Shown: in pieces, positions 62,565 to 64,000 of the stretch
Numbering within the stretch: the first letter of the stretch is position 1
Layout of the letters: each line of letters opens with the position of its first letter
Assembly: GCA_040752975.1 (NCBI GenBank)
Contig: JBFMHF010000012.1
Location: 15,005 to 79,004 of the forward strand
Direction: 5' to 3'
Source: JADLDB01 sp040752975
GTDB taxonomy: Bacteria > Myxococcota > Myxococcia > Myxococcales > Myxococcaceae
Length of the DNA: 64,000 nucleotides
Notes under the pieces: generated by a model
Told to the model about the DNA's origin: nothing
Database searches by the model: none
What the model saw: only the letters and a program-made list of their open reading frames with translations
Translations under genes and position numbers: made by a program

Positions 62565-64000
62565 GTGGGTCGGTGGACGTGGTGGGCGCTGGGAAACCGC
62601 GCGCTGTTTTTTCCTTTCGCATTTGCCCTGGCCGGGGTGCTGGTGGCGCCCGCGTTGGATGTCGACGCGTGGGTGGCCGGACTGACGGCGGGGATTCTGT
62701 GTCTGGTGGCGTGGTGGCGTGGCCCTCGATGGGGGGCGGGGTTGGCGGTGCTCCTGACGGCTGCGGCCCTGGGGATCACGGCAGCAACACTCGGGCTGGG
62801 GGTGGATGTTCCCCCCACCGGCCATGCCGTGCTGGAGGGCGAGGTGGAGGAGGTGGCCTCCCACCCTTCCGGACAGACGCTGCGGCTGGCGGTGTCGCGG
62901 GTGAATGGGCAGCCCGCCCGGCTTCGAGCCGCCCTCAGCGCAGCGGAGGAACGGCCCCTCGTCCCTGGCCAGCGGATCCGCGTGGAAGCGAGGCTCAAGC
63001 CCGTCGTGGGCTCGGCCAACCCGGGCGAGTGGAGCCGGGCCACCTGGGCGATGCGTCATGGGCAGCCGGTGACTGGCGGCTATGACGGGCGGCGGCTGGT
63101 GGTGCTGTCGAATCCACCCCGCTGGAGGGGGTGGCTCTCGGGGGTACATGCCTCGCTGCGCGCGCGCACCCTGGCGATGACGGACGACGCCGAGGCGGCC
63201 GGCCTCTTCCTGACGCTGGCCGCGGGGCAGCGCGCCGAGCTGGGGGATGAACTCGAAGAGGCCTTCTCGAAGAGCGGCCTCGCCCACGTCCTGTCGGTGA
63301 GCGGGCTGCACGTCGCGGTGCTGGCGCTGACGGCCTTCGGGATCCTCCGCTGGCTGCTGTCCCGGCGGATGACGTCGCGCACGCGCCGCAGAGATCCCCG
63401 CGCCTGGGCCGGGCCGCTCTCCGTGCCGCTCATCTGGGCCTACGTGATCTTCACAGGGCTTCAAGCGCCGGCGATTCGCTCGGCGGTGATGTGCTCGCTG
63501 CTGCTCGGATCCCACGCGCTCCGGCGAAGGAGCGACCCGCTCAACGCTCTGGCCGCGGCGGGCCTCCTCATGACGTTGGTGGACCCGGCGGCGCCCTTCG
63601 AGCTGTCCGTGCAGCTGTCCTTCGTCGCGGTGCTGGCTCTGATCCTCCTCGCGCCGCTGGTGCGGGCCGTCGTGCCGCTGGCGACGCCGTCCCCGGCGCG
63701 ACAGCGCGGGTGGGCGCTTCGGTTGACGCGGTGGCGGGAGGCGGTGGTGCAGACCTTCACCGCCAGCGTGGCCGTCACCCTCGCGACGTCCCCGCTGGTG
63801 TTGATCGCCTTTCAACGGGTGAGCCTCGCGGGGCTGGTGTCCAACGTCGTCACCCTGCCCCTCTCCGGGCTGGTGACGGTGGTGGCGGCGGCGGCGGCGG
63901 CGCTGCACGTGGTGGCGCCTCCGCTGGCGACGCCGGCCTTGTGGCTGGGGCTGAAGCTGAGTCGGCTCTTCGTGGGCATCGCCCACGCCTTCGCGGCGGT
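62565..64000 (+). CDS. comEC: DNA uptake channel ComEC/Rec2, N-terminal part
   Basis: About 478 residues visible; the gene runs off the right edge. Start GTG 62565 has GGGGAGG six bases upstream; the frame is open from 62484. An N-terminal pair of membrane segments is followed by an OB-fold-like periplasmic region (VLEGEVEEVASHPSG, LVPGQRIRVEARLKP, NPGEWSRATW), then the ComEC competence domain: FLTLAAGQRAELGDELEEAF, SGLAHVLSVSGLHVAVLAL and YVIFTGLQAPAIRSAVMCSL. ComEC moves single-stranded DNA across the inner membrane during transformation. The C-terminal metallo-beta-lactamase part, if any, is outside the window. Confidence 0.93.
   Translation, partial: MGRWTWWALGNRALFFPFAFALAGVLVAPALDVDAWVAGLTAGILCLVAWWRGPRWGAGLAVLLTAAALGITAATLGLGVDVPPTGHAVLEGEVEEVASHPSGQTLRLAVSRVNGQPARLRAALSAAEERPLVPGQRIRVEARLKPVVGSANPGEWSRATWAMRHGQPVTGGYDGRRLVVLSNPPRWRGWLSGVHASLRARTLAMTDDAEAAGLFLTLAAGQRAELGDELEEAFSKSGLAHVLSVSGLHVAVLALTAFGILRWLLSRRMTSRTRRRDPRAWAGPLSVPLIWAYVIFTGLQAPAIRSAVMCSLLLGSHALRRRSDPLNALAAAGLLMTLVDPAAPFELSVQLSFVAVLALILLAPLVRAVVPLATPSPARQRGWALRLTRWREAVVQTFTASVAVTLATSPLVLIAFQRVSLAGLVSNVVTLPLSGLVTVVAAAAAALHVVAPPLATPALWLGLKLSRLFVGIAHAFAA

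Noticed and set aside
62440..62685. Short plus-strand frame and the 62480-63085 frame as genes upstream of or within comEC
   Set aside because: Both are out of frame with the strongly conserved ComEC motifs; the GTG at 62565 with a good ribosome site explains the region.

Overview
The window is chromosomal DNA from a very GC-rich bacterium, most likely a myxobacterium (Myxococcota). The reasons are a CdnL/CarD-type regulator that closely matches the Myxococcus family, Hanks-type kinases and other proteins with PEGA domains, FHA-domain signalling proteins, many lipoproteins with Asp/Ala/Gly-rich spacers, frequent GTG starts and a strong G/C preference at third codon positions. I see no rRNA, no tRNA, no CRISPR array and no intact transposase. 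Both ends cut genes: a zinc-ribbon protein on the left and comEC on the right.

Layout. 1-4.6 kb: zinc-ribbon protein, FHA-GAF-adenylate cyclase, a suppressor-of-fused-like protein and truD. 4.6-8 kb: a small Cys-rich lipoprotein, a membrane dipeptidase, and thiS-thiG-thiE for thiazole and thiamine phosphate synthesis. 8-19.2 kb: exported and membrane proteins, namely a PEGA protein, a 1124-residue lipoprotein, a three-gene membrane operon (DUF4129/DUF4350 type), an L,D-transpeptidase, a frameshifted Cys-rich repeat lipoprotein, and a tandem repeat array upstream of a small zinc-cluster membrane protein. 19.3-26.1 kb: a complete cytochrome c maturation operon, ccmA-B-C-D-E-F-G-H plus a CcmI-like TPR protein, almost every junction being a stop/start overlap. 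26.1-34.7 kb: two possible short genes, an RDD protein, a YkgJ-type Cys-cluster protein, two related unknown proteins, a PEGA Ser/Thr kinase, MarC, a dolichyl-phosphate-mannose-synthase-like glycosyltransferase and a PhoD-like phosphatase. 34.7-41 kb: small membrane proteins, a LysM/lysozyme protein, and the elongasome operon mreC-mreD-mrdA-rodA. 41-50.6 kb: a PpiD/SurA-type foldase, maf, yggS, a six-repeat Cys-rich secreted protein, prsW, a cyclic-nucleotide-binding protein, a large lipoprotein esterase whose fold halves appear in swapped order, a DUF3108 pair and a DUF507 protein. 50.7-62.4 kb: uvrC and uvrB separated by a compact inverted-repeat cassette that carries a DUF559 nuclease, then an M28 peptidase, cysS, an FHA/TPR protein and cdnL. 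62.5-64 kb: the start of comEC.

Most of this is housekeeping or cell-envelope sequence. The points most worth a second look are the apparently circularly permuted esterase (45744-47870), the DUF559 cassette that fills the uvrC-uvrB gap exactly (52642-53103), the three-copy repeat made of two overlapping odd palindromes (18261-18362), and the C8 homopolymer frameshift (17325-17332).
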